Source of the DNA: Epiperipatus broadwayi
Lineage: Eukaryota; Onychophora; Udeonychophora; Euonychophora; Peripatidae
Assembly: GCA_028023455.1 (NCBI GenBank)
Contig: JAQFVV010000151.1
Coordinates: forward strand, 1,023,001 to 1,087,000
Direction of reading: 5' to 3'
Length of the DNA: 64,000 bases
Shown: positions 12,701-27,700 of the stretch, piece after piece
Layout: each line of letters begins with the position of its first letter
Position numbering within the stretch: the first letter of the stretch is position 1
The notes under the pieces: generated by a model
The model's database searches: none
Told to the model about the DNA's origin: nothing
What the model saw: the letters and a program-made list of their open reading frames with translations, nothing else
Program-made: the position numbers and the translations under genes

Positions 12701-15700
12701 TATGCCTACCATACCAAAATTAAATGTTAAGTTCGTTAGCTTGCATTAGTATATATTTTAAGAAAATAGCCATCTCCAGCTCTGCTCTAGGGTAAGCTAT
12801 ACGAGTATGAATTATATCAAGGGAGACTAGAGAGTACTGTATTTAGAAATCAGCCATGGTAGTCAGTATTTTGCTACCAATTGCTGCTTAATACATTGCT
12901 CAATGCTTATTGGAGCCACTTCTAGGGTTCTTACTGCTTAATAACATCTCTTGATCACCTGTAGAAGCCTCAACATAAGCAATAATTAAAATTTCTAAGT
13001 GGCAGTAAAACACAAATTTTTATGGTCAATTTCTGTGACATCACCAGATTTTTCAATTGGCAATCAATTAATTGCAAGAAAATCAAATCATATATCACGT
13101 GACTTAATTTAATAAGCTTGTATTACAAATGCTATATAATGAGCATGTCAATGGCTCTAAACAAGCTTTTCAGAATATCCCTATCTTCAGACCAGTTTCT
13201 AGCTCTGGCTTTCATCAGTGAGGTGCTACAATATTCCAGCATTAGATTTAAAATACCAGGTCAAGCCCAGTACTTTATCTAAAAGTTAATTATTACATAG
13301 AAAATCTGAAATTTTCAGACATCCATATATCTTCAAATCCATCTATCTAACTTAAATAGCCATATGGGACTGAACTAATATTAATAACTTTAGCAATATA
13401 AAATTGCCAAAGCCTTAAGAGTAACACACATTAAACCTTTCTTTTATTTTTCTAAATTCAAGATTCTTTGGAATATTCCTACAAAGTAATTTGTACATAT
13501 TTTCAGAGATAATTATAAAAATGCAGAAATGCAAATCTGTTATCTTCTTTGACCAAAAGGCAAACTCTACTTTCATGAGATGCTGACATTTGTTATTCTT
13601 TGAATAATGATTAGTTGATATAGGTAGATTTAAGATCCTATTTTATTAATACACACACACACACATATATATGTACAGAGAAATAATGAGGTCTGTGTTC
13701 TTGGCATTCTAGAAAAGTTAAATATGTGCTCACTCCCCCTTTCATTATTCACCAACAGGAAGTAGGTTGTTGATTTAAAAAACACACACGGATAACTACA
13801 TATGTCCAACAAAGTGAAAAAGTTATTCAAATTTAATTTGTAATATTATAATCTACAGAATTCAAGTTCCAAATTGTCAAACTAAATTTGCATAAGTATA
13901 GTGTGCAACAGCATCAACCCCTCTCTCCTCAAGTCAAATCGATTTCCTGACATTTGCCTTGTCTATCCTATCATTGTAATGATAAAATTCAGAACTGGGG
14001 AAAGAAAAAACCAAAATCTAAAAAAATTTAAAAATTATTTTTAAAAATTGGTGTTAACAATGAGTTTTTTTATTGCTACAGATACGTCTGCGATAGATAA
14101 TAAAAGTATACTTATATTGCTGCAGATACGTCTGCGATAGATAATAAAAGTATACTTATAAATGACTTAAAACAATATGAATCTGAATCAAAAAGATATT
14201 TGAAAAGTTTTCAAACACCCTAAAACTGTTATTAATCAACTGAATAATATTTCAGTTCCTAGAATATATACATATTATTGAACTTTAAGTATAAAGTTTT
14301 TATCTTTACCTCGCTACACTCTACCGTAATAATAAAAATTGCATGAGAACGAGAGCTGTGTTCATTCATATTGGTAGCCCTAAAAAAAAAATGTTAAAAA
14401 TTAATTAATTTAAATTCATTAAAAAAAAAAGTTAATTAATAAAGATTAAATTATTGTATACCCGACTGATCTGTTTTGATTTCCAACACTCATAACATGT
14501 TCGATTTCCTTCACATTTTTGGTAACAAAAGATGATAAATCCTGAAACATAGTAAATAAAAAACTAAATTTTGCATAATGTCTAAATAAATGTCCAATAC
14601 TATTAACATTTTAAAAAAATGAGACATTGAAATTGTTATTTCTTACTAACTAACCTAAAATTTTCACAAATTATTAAAAAACAATTCATAAGCATAAGTT
14701 TACATTATATATAACAAATACTAATAATCAGGTAAGTAATTTAGCAGCTTATCAAATATGTAATATTAAGAATATAAATCTATTTCACAGAATAAATAAA
14801 TCTGAATACATTTCTAAGATAATTTGGAATTCAGTTCCCAAAGAATCATTTTTAAATAAACCTGTAAATATCACCTGCCTATTTGTTAGAATTGCATTGT
14901 TAGAACAAAAAGCAAGTGCTATTTACAGGTTTATTTAAAAATGATTCTTTAAGGATCTAGCTTGTAAATTAACTTGTTGTTCTGAGAAATAGATATATAT
15001 AACAAAACATATGTACATCAATGTGAGAGTTATACTAAAGATTTAGTAAATATAAATTATGAGAGTTTGTTAACTAAAAACATTAAATTATATTGTAACA
15101 TTTGATTTTATTTGCTAGCACGGAGATAATCTGTAATTTAAACACTAAGGATTTTTCACCCTAACATATGTGGCTGTACTGTTTTGTATAATATCCCAAT
15201 GATAAATTAAAGTGTAATGAGATTAAAATTAGTAAGAAATGGATTTCATTGCCATAAATACTTAATATATAATCAAATGTGGAAAAAGTTGATTATTTAA
15301 CTATTTATTATAGCAAAAATAAGACAAGTTTATTTTAGACATCATATTTGTTATATAAAAAATATAAATCTAATTTTCAACTTAATCTTTGACATGAGTA
15401 AGATTGTGGCCTGATTGTTGTCATCAGAAAAATTAAGGAAGCCTAATACATTGCTAACTGTAATAAAGTTTTGAATCAGAGATTTATTACTGTGAATCTG
15501 AGCATGCTCAAGAATTTTTGCCATAGAATGACAATTTTTTCACTTTAATAGTTAATTGTCATGAATCAGGTGTACAGCACTGAAACATTAATATTTTATA
15601 TTTACTCTGTTCCATGCATGCATTTTCTTATTTAGGGATTATACCATCATTAGCATTACAATGATCAACATTATGGATAAACTGTTTCCAGGCTATTTCT

Positions 15701-18700
15701 TCTCCTATTCCCTCCTCTATGCTTCAACACTGTTATATTACCCATCCGTAGCAATCTTTGTTATCTGCTTCTTCTCAATCTATTCATAATTCCAATCATG
15801 GTATCCTTTTCAGTGCATCCACCCATCCATCCGATATCTAAAAATTATATAGCTTTCTTTGCTTTACCACCTCCAATAATTGTCTTTGTGCATCTGCCTC
15901 TACTAAAATCCATTTATTACTTCCCATGTCCATTTCAGTAGCATCAATAATACTTGCTTGTTCATTTTTCAATTTGTACACATCACATCCATATATCATA
16001 AGAGACCCTATTAAAACCTTTAATAGTTTTTATTCATATTTACATCTTTGTTTTTCCATATACGTACTAATATTCTAAATGCTTTCAATGTCAACAATGA
16101 CAATGAATTTATCTCTGTATGAATAACGTTTAATTTATATACATATATAAAAATCACACAATACCGACTAATGCTTAAAATAAACTAAAGGAATATCACC
16201 AATTTGTTGTCATGGCAACACTCAAATATTAAATGAAAATCCAACTATTAACAGACTATAAGATCTTAAATAGACCAAGAGTGACAGCAATTGATTCACA
16301 CAAATTAAGAATAAAATTGCCTCAAAGTTTTCCATTAATTGGCTGGGGTCACATAATTTCCATATGACAATCAATTAGCTATATAGTTATGGTTTAATAT
16401 ATACATACATTGCCTTGACAACAGTTTGAGATTGTTGATTGTCATCTATATTGGGATTGTCAAAGTGTTGACTGACTTCTAATGGATATATATTTATATA
16501 TATAAAAAAATCATAAGCAATCATATATATATTGTAGCCATCAACATTAATCAAGCTTAATACCTTGATGTCAGAGAACTACTATAATCAGACCCACCTT
16601 ACTATAACCCAATAGACTGAAGGGACGTACCAATGCCTACCACATTGGCGCCAAGAACTGTAATAGAATTCTTTATAACCAATGGCTTTAATCATTGGGC
16701 AGCCAAGAACTGTACCCATCGATCTAACTGAATGCTCCCATCATTGTGGTACCAAGAACTATAACCAAAAGCATATCATGCCATCTATATTATGCACTAA
16801 AGACTATAACCGAAATCTGGAGCAAATTACCACAAACAAAACTAATGATATAACATAAAATTGTTATGATCTAATCTGGTCGCAGCCAGGGTGTACTGCA
16901 AAGACCTATCATAGTAGTATGTGAAAATACATTAGACAAATTATAAGTATGCAATTTTATTATCCTTCAAACCTTAATTTGCGATTTTTCATCGCATGAG
17001 ACCTTATGGCCGACCATGGACAAAATGGTATAATTTGTGGAACTACTAAAGATTATGAATTTTAAAATTACATATATGATTTTTAATACAAATGCTAGTC
17101 TAGGTAAGAGCTTTGCAATAATAAATAAACATGGAATACTTGGGTTCTTTTCTATAATTTAATAAATATCAATGAGACTCTTGTTATACTGATGAATGAC
17201 AATTAAAACATTAAGTAAATACATTTAATCATGTCATTATCTGGTAAATCTGTTTATAAGTTTATAAAATCAATCAATTTTGTATCATGTACTCGAATCA
17301 ACTACGCAAAGCTTAAATGATGGAAATGGTAAATGGGATTTTATTGTACCTTACACATCATAAACTACCAAGGACAAAAAGCATTCAAATGTTTTTCTCA
17401 ATATATTACTAAACTCTTATATCATGTTGACAATAGTATGTACTTCAATGTATGCTCTATTCAAGATATATGATTTCTGATTTTATGAATGACAAATAGC
17501 AACGGCACAGTAAGTTTAATTATAAATCAATATTTATTTACAATTTTTATGACTAATAAGTAATTGATGTTTAATGTAATAACTAAATGCATACATAAAC
17601 AAATAAAATAAATAAATAAATTATAATTCCATTGGCTTCCTTCAGTAACATATCATAGGCACAGTTTTATAAAGCCTAATCATACATTATATTACAATTT
17701 GATATAATTGATGTCTTGAGGAAATTATACAAAAATTCAACATCAACTCATGAAATATCCAATGGGTCAGTTCCAGAACCAATAAATCTATATTGTAGAC
17801 CTATAATAATGTAATAAATAATATTATATTTGTAGGATTTAGCTATAATGCTAACGCTAAATAAAATGAAAATTTAAACTTACATTCAGATACAATATTA
17901 ATTAACAAACAGTTAATTATTATGAGGTAACTTAGATAGAATGTCCTGCTACACTTTATGACCTAACTTATAAATTATGCTTATAAATGGAAGAAGATGA
18001 TTTTAGCAGAATAACCAAAATACTTTGCCCAAACTTATATTTATGAAGTAAAATCATATTCCTGTGGATGCATTCATCTACACATAGGAATTATATAACA
18101 CTGAGTGCCTTGTGGATTTATACACCATCATAAAGCAAGAAATATAATTACACAATTCCGCGGATTAACCACCAGCGCAGGAATGGGTGTAAAAATACAG
18201 AAAGTGGCAATTAATTAATCTGCAGATTAACCACCAGCACAGATTAATGCCTTTTAACATTATAAAGCAATATTACTATTTACTTCATATTTAAAGTGCA
18301 AAAATCATCCTCCTCAGTTATTCTGACCATTCAGAAAACACTAACATTTTAGCAGATGTGGGTTCATGCATAATAAAAAGTGTTTCACTAATCAGAACAA
18401 CTAATATATTCAATTATCTTGCTTAAAATAATAACATAGCAACAATGTAATATAAGTGACATTAGTGTAGGAATAGAACTCTGGAAAGACTCACAAGACA
18501 CTTCATGAGAGGTTGACACATATCATAAATTCATTAGTAATTTTCAAGCTTTTTCGCAAGCGCTATTCCCTTGAATAAGTATTTTATTCAATCCCATTAA
18601 TATAATTTAAACCTAATAAAATATAACTCATGAACTTCACATACAAGTTCATATAACAACAAAATTAAATTAATTCATTCTTACTTAAATACATGAATTC

Positions 18701-21700
18701 TAGCAAGTGTGCGTGTGACAAATTAAATTGTACAGCATTTTATAATAATAAATATGATCCGTGAAATCCATGTAAAAATGTCTTGAACAATAAATACACA
18801 AAGTGATAATTATAATTATAGTTGAATTCCATAAATGTAATTCTATCTATTTGTCTTAGTTATTATCAGCACTTTTAAATTAATGATTTAGGTGGCTCCA
18901 TAAATATAAATCAATTCCAAAAACATGACACGCAGAGTTTAAATGAAAATGTTCTTCATAAGTTATTAAATTCTACATTTCTATACAAAACTGTTCCAAG
19001 TTTATAACATCCAGCTTAATATTTACTTATCCACGTTTAAATTTAGGGATACTAATTAGAGCAAAAAATTTAATAATTTCAAATTAACGATAAAAATTAG
19101 AAAGTAGTTTTAGTTACTTATTTGAAGGCTGTTTCCATTATTCAAATAGTAAAGAAATTAAATAGCAAATACATTACTAGCAGTATATAGTTAAATAAAT
19201 TAATCAATGCTATTTTATTTTAAATTATAAACAGAAATATTAAACCATGTTAATAACTTTAACATTTAACTTTGATTTTAAACCTTTTCTTTTTTAAAAA
19301 GAAAGTTTTCATATTTAAAAAACTTCTGTAATTAGAACATTTATTTAGTGTGGCCAATTTGTATAATAATAAGAAATTCCAAACATACTGACCTCTCTGC
19401 AATTAATTCTACTTTTAAATTTGAAAGCTCTGACATATTTTTAAGTGTAAATATTGGAAAATTATTAGCGATTTGATCCACTTGTCTAGCTGACCCGAAC
19501 AGATTTTTAAATTTAGCACTTCATTCTATTATTAAATACCACCATTTTAGGGTTACATTTGTAGAAAACGTTTTGGTAAATCTGTTTAATTATTAACTAT
19601 TTTTAAAAAATAAGCTTATCATATTTTACATACATTTTATTCTTATACCATTTTCTTTTTCTTTAACAGCAACCTTATCGCAGACGATCTCTTTAATCGC
19701 GCTCTTTTTTTTTTTTTACATTGAAACGCATATGTAATTACTATATTTTTATCTAATAATTAAAAATTAGTTAAACAAATGTTTTTTTAATTCAATGAAA
19801 ATAATTTCTAAGACTATTTTAAACAAATAAAAATTATTATTATTTTCAATCACATTTTACTAAATTTAATGTGTTGTGAATTTTTAAAAAGTTAAACATA
19901 TTTTGATACAAATCAGTGGATGGAAAGAAGCAATTTAAATACATTAAAATAACACAGACAATAAGTAAAGCAAAATATTACTCATTCTCTCTAATAAATT
20001 ATCCTGAATGCAGAAAATAATCTGTTCAAAATGCAAACCAAGCCAAATCAAATCAGCAAAAAGAAGACAGAGAAATTTTTATACCAGTTATATCGATCTT
20101 TATATTTTATACTAAAATATAAGGTTACAATATATAAATGGATAAAATATCCTTCACATAGCTTATAGCAAAGCAAAAGCCTCTCTGGACAGTTCTTCAT
20201 AAAAAAACAATAGAGTTGGGAATACTTTGCCAGGTTGACCAATTGCCGAAAGATAGGAGAAGTTTTCCATTTATGTTTTATCCTCTAGCTAATATATACA
20301 CACATTACAAAATCTTTAGTAATTTCAATCAGTTTAGAAATGATTTTTTACAAAAGGTTGGCCATTTATACAGCTCCTATATTGCAAGGGAGGGTAGAAT
20401 CTTGTCAACTACAAATCTTCTGAGGCTCCTTACTATAATCTAACTCAAAAATCAATCAGAAATAGTTTCAATCCACTAGCAATAATTCTGCCCATCAACA
20501 GGTTTTAAAAGTTGATTTTCTTGGACAGCTAATTACAACCATGAAATGTATCCATCTTAAAGATCTGACATTTACTATTTGATCACTATAAAGTCCCCCA
20601 CAAATATCTTCTGTTGGGAATTGAACCGTATATCAACAAAAAAGAGTTCAATTGAATTATACGCAATTGTATTCAACCTTCAACTCATATTTATATATAG
20701 CATGTTCTAGTAAAAAGATGACTGGTTCTCTCTCCAAGCTGCCTGAAATGCATCTTCGAATCAATCCATGTATTACGTAGTGAAATAGTTTAGCTATTTG
20801 CTCCCAAAAATTTTAAGTGATTGCGTTTCTGAATCATGAATTGCAACAGGTACTGAGACAGTGTATTTCATACCTCCTCGAATTTGCTACAGATAGTTCC
20901 CTAACTTCACAAAATCTTGCAAACTACTGTAAAATATTTTTCTGATTGATGGTTTTTCCTCCATACAAAAGTTTGGTCATTTCAAATGCTTCAATAACAG
21001 TTTTATTCAGTTCAAAAGCAAATTTAGTGTCAGCAGGTTGTTTCATAGTAGAGTAAGATTCGAAAAACACTGTCACTATTCATGTCATAACTCATGATCA
21101 CCACATTAGTACCATAAAATCTTTGTGAAGAATAGCTAAACTATCATTAATAATATGTATATTCATTAAGAGATGGCGCTGCAGATAGCTTAGAAAAAGA
21201 ATGAGTAATTTGTCACCTTTTTATTTTATGGATGTAAACATACTGGAATTTTCTATTCCATACTAATTTCCGATTTTTCTTCACTATTGATAATAATGTA
21301 ATATTAAATACGCTTAACGTATATAGTGAAATTAAATTCAACGATTATATTAATATTTCTTAAGGCTAAGCGCTTTCAGAGCTTTCACTCATATTCATAG
21401 CCTTTTAACGTAGTAATTTATGCAAATCTATGCAAGCTTATTTATATTGTCCATCTCTTTGAAATGGAAAAGCATGTGTCTCTCCTGTTTATTGCTTTTA
21501 AATCTCTTGATATATACCATGCTTCTTTCACCTTCCTTTTGATGTCATTTCTTTCAGTTGTAATTATCCTAGCATTTGCAGGTTCGAATTCATGATTAGC
21601 CTCTATCTGGTGGTCCACAAATACTGAACAGAAAATTGATTTTATCATTGACTTCATGAATTGGTTGGATGAGAACATATTTGCGACATTTGAAAATAGA

Positions 21701-24700
21701 TGGTATAGGATGAATAATGGATGGCCGATGGGACTGCCTATGAGTGGCATTGTATCTAGTATTGTAATCGGTTATTTTGAAAGCAAGATTATATCAAAGT
21801 TCCAAGAACAAACACATGGATTAATTTACTGTAGGTATGTAGATGACATTTTCATTGCAGCACCTAAACTTATAATAAAAGCCATTCAAGATGAACTGCA
21901 GGCACATACCAACTTAATATTTAACTGCACTGAAGAGAGTGAGCTTAATACAATTAATTATTTGGACCTAATAATAACTAGAACACACAGATGCATTGAT
22001 TTCAACATGAAAGTAAAACCATTAAATATTAGAGGATACATCCATACTAAATCGAAAACACCGAGGGCCCACAAATTGGCAGGGCTTTCTGCCTTTTTGT
22101 TCAGGAATTACCATTTGTGCAAATATGAAGAAGAAAGAAGAATTAATATTAACCAATATGTTAATGATCTGATGAAGGTTGGTTATGATTTAATAACCAT
22201 CAACAGAAGAATTAAAACATTTTATGAAAACATAACCAAACCTAGTAAGGACAAAAAACAACGCATATGTCTGCCATATATTCCTAACATTGCTAGAAAA
22301 CTGGTCAAAAAATTGCAAAATGAATTTACAGTAGGTTTTCGAACCCCTCCAAACACCAACAGGATTTTGAACAATTCTAAGGACAAAATTGACCTACAAT
22401 CAACACCACATGTTGTGTACAGGTTGGCATGCCCTCAAGCGGACTGCGGTGCAGTATACTATGGTGAGACTCAGGCCACTATAAACAACAGAGTGGCTCA
22501 GCATAAATACTTATATAAAAGAGTATTAAGAACAAACGAAGGCAGCTCAGTATTTGTGGACCACCAGATAGAGGCTAATCATGAATTCGAACCTGCAAAT
22601 GCTAGGATAATTACAACTGAAAGAAATGACATCAAAAGGAAGGTGAAAGAAGCATGGTATATATCAAGAGATTTAAAAGCAATAAACAGGAGAGACACAT
22701 GCTTTTCCATTTCAAAGAGATGGACAATATAAATAAGCTTGCATAGATTTGCATAAATTACTACGTTAAAAGGCTATGAATATGAGTGAAAGCTCTGAAA
22801 GCGCTTAGCCTTAAGAAATATTAATATAATCGTTGAATTTAATTTCACTATATACGTTAAGCGTGTTTAATATTATATTCCATACTAAATTATTTTTAAT
22901 ATTTCATTTTTAACATAATAATAAAAAATGATAAAGAAACAAAATGAAAACTGCAAGTTTCCAAGATTGATGGATTGAAAAATATGGTATTATTAATGAT
23001 AACAATGACATAGCTTTACGCATCCTGTGATATGAAATGTGAAACAAAATTTCACCACTAGTCATCATCATCATCATCATCATCAACCATTATCAATCCA
23101 CTGCAGGATGAAGGTCTCTCCAAGTTCAATCCATCTCCGATCTGTAGTTTCTTTTCTCCACATCACCTCTGCACACTTCATTATCTCATCCATCCATCTC
23201 ACATGTGGTCTCTTTCTGGGTCTTTTACAATTTCTTAGAATCTTGTTTAAGATTTCAATTGTCCATCTATTATCATCTCTTCTAGCAATATGTCCAGCCC
23301 AACTCCACTTCATCACTAAGCGCTATATAAATATGAACAAGTGCAGTGACAGACTTGAAGAGCTAAAGACTCTGGGATCGAACCTCATTTTTGGCACTTG
23401 AAAGTTACATATATTTCCAAGCGACTAACCACTCGATTATCCTTATGATGGTGAAACCAATTCTTCAAATGATTCGATATGCCTCTTGATCATAATCAGA
23501 AAATTTTTGAATAATTAATATTAGATTATTCTAGGTTAATGCAGACTACAAGCTAAAACTTAAATTAAAATGTTTGTTTTTAGGTTTTAAAATATGTGAA
23601 ATTTACTTTGAATAATGCTTAAAAATTCATAAAATAATTGCAGGTAATTAAAAAAAATAATTACAAATTCTAAAATTTGGTTTAGGCGTCCAATGTAATT
23701 CCCAAAATACATAAATTAACATTGCAGAAGACCCTGGAAAATATTAATGATGATTAGGCATTCCTTCCTAACACTCCAAGTAAGTAGATTAGCATATATG
23801 CTAAGTTTTTAACCATAAAAATTCTTAATGTTGAAACTTGGTTAAGAAATAAAGCTTGATGACTGTTGCAAGTTGCCTGGCTCCCTCTTAATGCAACTTA
23901 TTTTAACATTTCCTTTGTAGAGTTATGACTGACATCAATTAAACAATTAAAAGACTGAAATGGAGTTGGGTTCAATATAACGCTAGAACAAATGGTAATA
24001 GATAGACATCTGAAATTTTATAACGGATCCTCAGGCAATGAAAGACCTAGAAAAAGACCACATGTGAGATGGATGAATAAAATAAAGAATTTTTGCTGGT
24101 GTCATGTGGAAAACAGAAGTTATGGATTGAAGAACCTGCACTAAACTTGAGAGTCTTTCATCCCTGCAATGGATCGATAATAGTTAAAAATGATGATTAT
24201 AAAAAGAAAATTGAAAATAAGTAAAATTTCTTCATTTGAATTCATTTCTATAAAGGTATGCTGAAATATGCATATGTGTTTGAAAAGAAAGGTTTTTAAT
24301 AAATGTGTTTTACCAGTTCTTACTTATGGATCTGAGACTTGGACACTTAATAGAAGAGCAATACAGAGACATCAGACCATTCAAGGAAGTGTGGAGAGAT
24401 GCATGTTGGGAGTAACAAGAAGAGATCGAAAATGCAATATATGGGTAAGAGAACAAACATGTTTACTGACCTCATTGAAAAAATTAAAAGACTGAAGTGG
24501 GCTGGACATATTGCTAAAAGAGATGATAATAAATGGGCAATTGAAATCTTAAACAGGATTCCAAAAGATTGTAAAAGACCCAGAAAGAGACCACGTGTGA
24601 GATGGATGGATGAAATAAGAAAGTGTGCAGGGGTGATGTGGAGAAGAAAAATTTAAGATCGGAGAAGATGGATTAAACTTGGAGAGACCTTCATCCTGCA

Positions 24701-27700
24701 GTGGATTGATAATGGTTGATGATGATGATGCTGAAATAAGTTAACATAAAATAAAAAACCAATAATCAATGGTAATTAAATACTATCTGGCCAGTCATCA
24801 CTATATTAAATATCGTGTATGTGCGCGCGATATTTAGTTATTGCACATACACACATATATTTAACATAATTTATAACTCTAATTATGCTTTGAATACTAA
24901 ATAAATAAAATAAAATCATTACTTTTACGAATACACCAGTATCAGGTTTTTCTTTTAATTCAAGACGTCTTGTTTGGTCCTTAGATAAAAGATCACGTAT
25001 TTCTTCCTAAAGAAAAAGAATTATGAAAAAAAAAAACACAATTTAATACCTTACTGTAATTGGTAATGATAATCAGTAATATTATTCGTAATTATTACTG
25101 TACCTGATAAATTTCTAAATAGGAAGCCCGTACTAAATATTGTTGATTTTGGCTTCTTGAGATGTGTGTGAATATATGTTCAAAAGAATTGGGTATAACT
25201 CCTCGCCTTTCTGCATCATTTCGAACACCTGAATAAAACCATTAAAAAAGAAATTACCGTAAATGTGCTTCCAAGAAACATTAACAATATAATATATATA
25301 TATATGCGCACATCCATTTATATGAATACATAATCTTAAAACCAGTAATAAATTGACCAAAACGTTTCTCAACGTTGGAAAAAGAAAAAGCTTATTCCAT
25401 TTATTTATTTTTACGTGCTTTTGGTTTGGAAAAATGTTGGAGAAGGAAAAAGTTTATGATATTTATTTATTTTTATTAAGTGTAGCTGCGAGCGTTTTGG
25501 TTTTACAAACCAAAAACACACTCAGCAAAAATAAATAAATATAATAAACTGTTTCTTTCTCCATGAAAAGCATTTCGGCCAATTTATTACGAACAAGAAC
25601 ACAAGCAACAAAGTTTAAAATAAGTAATGTAAAATTGTAAATAGTATATTTTAAATATATTGCATATAGCGAAATTTTTATCTTTAAAAAGCAAAGTATT
25701 CTATTCATGAAGTAAAAATTTGTCTATTTTCAATATCATATATTTTTATATAATAAAAGATTTTTGAAACGGAAAGTTTTTAATAGATGCGTTTTACCAG
25801 ACCAGAGTAATATATGTTAGAAGTAGCAAGAAGAAATCACAAACAAAATGCATGGATGAAAGATATCTATCATGTATCACTGACGTAATTGAAAGAATTA
25901 AGACTGAAATGGATCTATGGTAAACATATTTCTAGAAGAAATGATAATAAATGGGCAATTAAAAGTTTTAAATTGGATCCCAATAGACTGTAAAAGACCC
26001 AGAAAAAACCCGCATGTAAGATGGGTGGAAGTAAGTAAGGAAATTTAGTGGGATGATGTGGAGAAGAGGATATAGATTGGAGTACCTGAATTAAACTTGG
26101 AAAGACCTCCATCCTGCAAATGATGATGATGAATAAAACATTTAATAGTTAAATAAAATATAATTTATAACATGAGCTATATTACTTTTTCCGTTTAAAA
26201 AAAAAAAACAATACTAAAAAAAGATAATGTAATAAATTATAGTTCAAATTGAACTTCATTGATGTTTAGTTGAACTTTTTAATCAAATTTTAATTATACC
26301 ATTAACTATTCATTAACATTCATAGAACATGATCAATTGTATAGTGTTTTATTTAAAGAATTGTAGTTATTAATATATGAATCAGTGTTCAAGTGACCTC
26401 TACTGTGCTCTGTATGAAATAAAATATTAGATTATAAATATATATAAACATACGGGTGCTTTCCGACTGTGTCTGGTTTAGAGCAGTGGTGGACTTCAGA
26501 GCTTAAAGCCTATGGAAGATAACTCAAATCCATCATGTCCGGTGCTCAAACTTCATATGAATTTTTCTATCTACTATTATTATGTTTTTGCATGTATTTA
26601 CTTTCTAACAAGTATAATCTAGATAAAACAAAATTCTAACCAATTCTAATGTGTTGTTTATAAACTTGGTACCAACCCTATAATCATTGCATTGAAATAG
26701 TTTCTGATTCAGAACTTGCCTACAATATTAGATAAATGATCTAAAATTTTATAGAGTTCAATATATGTTATTTGAATGCCCAGATTCATATATTATAGTT
26801 TTAACAGTTCCTTCATATAAAATTCATATATTTAACCATGGATATTTTTATGTTATATATGATATATATACATCAATGTGTATATACATATTTAAATTTA
26901 ATAGTAATTATACTCTACACAAACATATAAACATAAAAAAATCATTTTCAATCATCAGTCCATTGCAGGATGACTTATCTGAGTTTAAATCAGTTTCTCC
27001 AATCCATAGCTTCTCACATAATTCTATCAAATCTCTGAAGTCACCCATCAACTTCATATCTAATCACTTTCTAGGACTCTTACAATGTCTTGGAATGAAA
27101 TTTATGACTTCAATTACCACTTATAATCATATCTTCTAATAGTATGTCCACTTCATCTCCATTTCAGATTCTTAAGTTTTGAATGACATTCATTGTCATT
27201 TCAATCAATATTGATCCATTACAGCATCAAGGTCCCTCCAAGTTCAATTTTGATTCATCAGTCCAGAATCTCTCTTCTCTACATCACACCAACTAACCTT
27301 TTTTTATTTTATAAATCCAGTGTATGTAGTTTCTTTCTAGATCTTTAACAATCTCTTGAAATCTAGTTTAAGATTTCAACTGTCAGTCTACTATCATTTT
27401 CACTAGAAATAAATCTAGACTCGTTCCATTTCAATCTCTCTCATTTCTACCACCACAACCAAATTTATCCACAGCACTTTCATCTTTCAAATGTTTATCA
27501 ATTCTAACATTAAAATGACAATTTTAAAATATTTAATGAGATCAAACCATTTTATACATCTATATAAAAATCCTTTATGTCTTCAACACGATGAGAACTT
27601 TTGATGGCATTTCTGCATTTGGTATTTTCCATTAAATTGAATATCTAATCTTGCCACTATGTGATACCCTATCAACTTTCAAAATATTATTTTTCCAATT

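Larger units (their letters stand above)
21254..22888 (+). mobile_element. Penelope-like element (PLE-1), 5'-truncated with inverted end
   Basis: An insertion of about 1.6 kb flanked by the 13-bp direct repeat TATTCCATACTAA (21254-21266 and 22876-22888). The 3' part (22547-22875, end of the GIY-YIG ORF plus 3' UTR) is repeated in inverse orientation at the 5' end (21299-21627), giving long inverted arms around a 0.9-kb core. Such 5' inverted copies are characteristic of Penelope-like insertions made by target-primed reverse transcription. The 5' half of the RT domain is missing, so this copy cannot act alone. Confidence 0.85.

Noticed and set aside
21442-21750. Minus-strand 102-aa open frame overlapping the Penelope-like ORF
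   Set aside because: It is the inverted copy of the ORF's 3' end joined to antisense RT sequence, produced by the insertion mechanism.
23063-23086. Poly-histidine stretch (CAT repeats) in an open frame
   Set aside because: It is the reverse complement of the RTE-like LINE (GAT)n tail.
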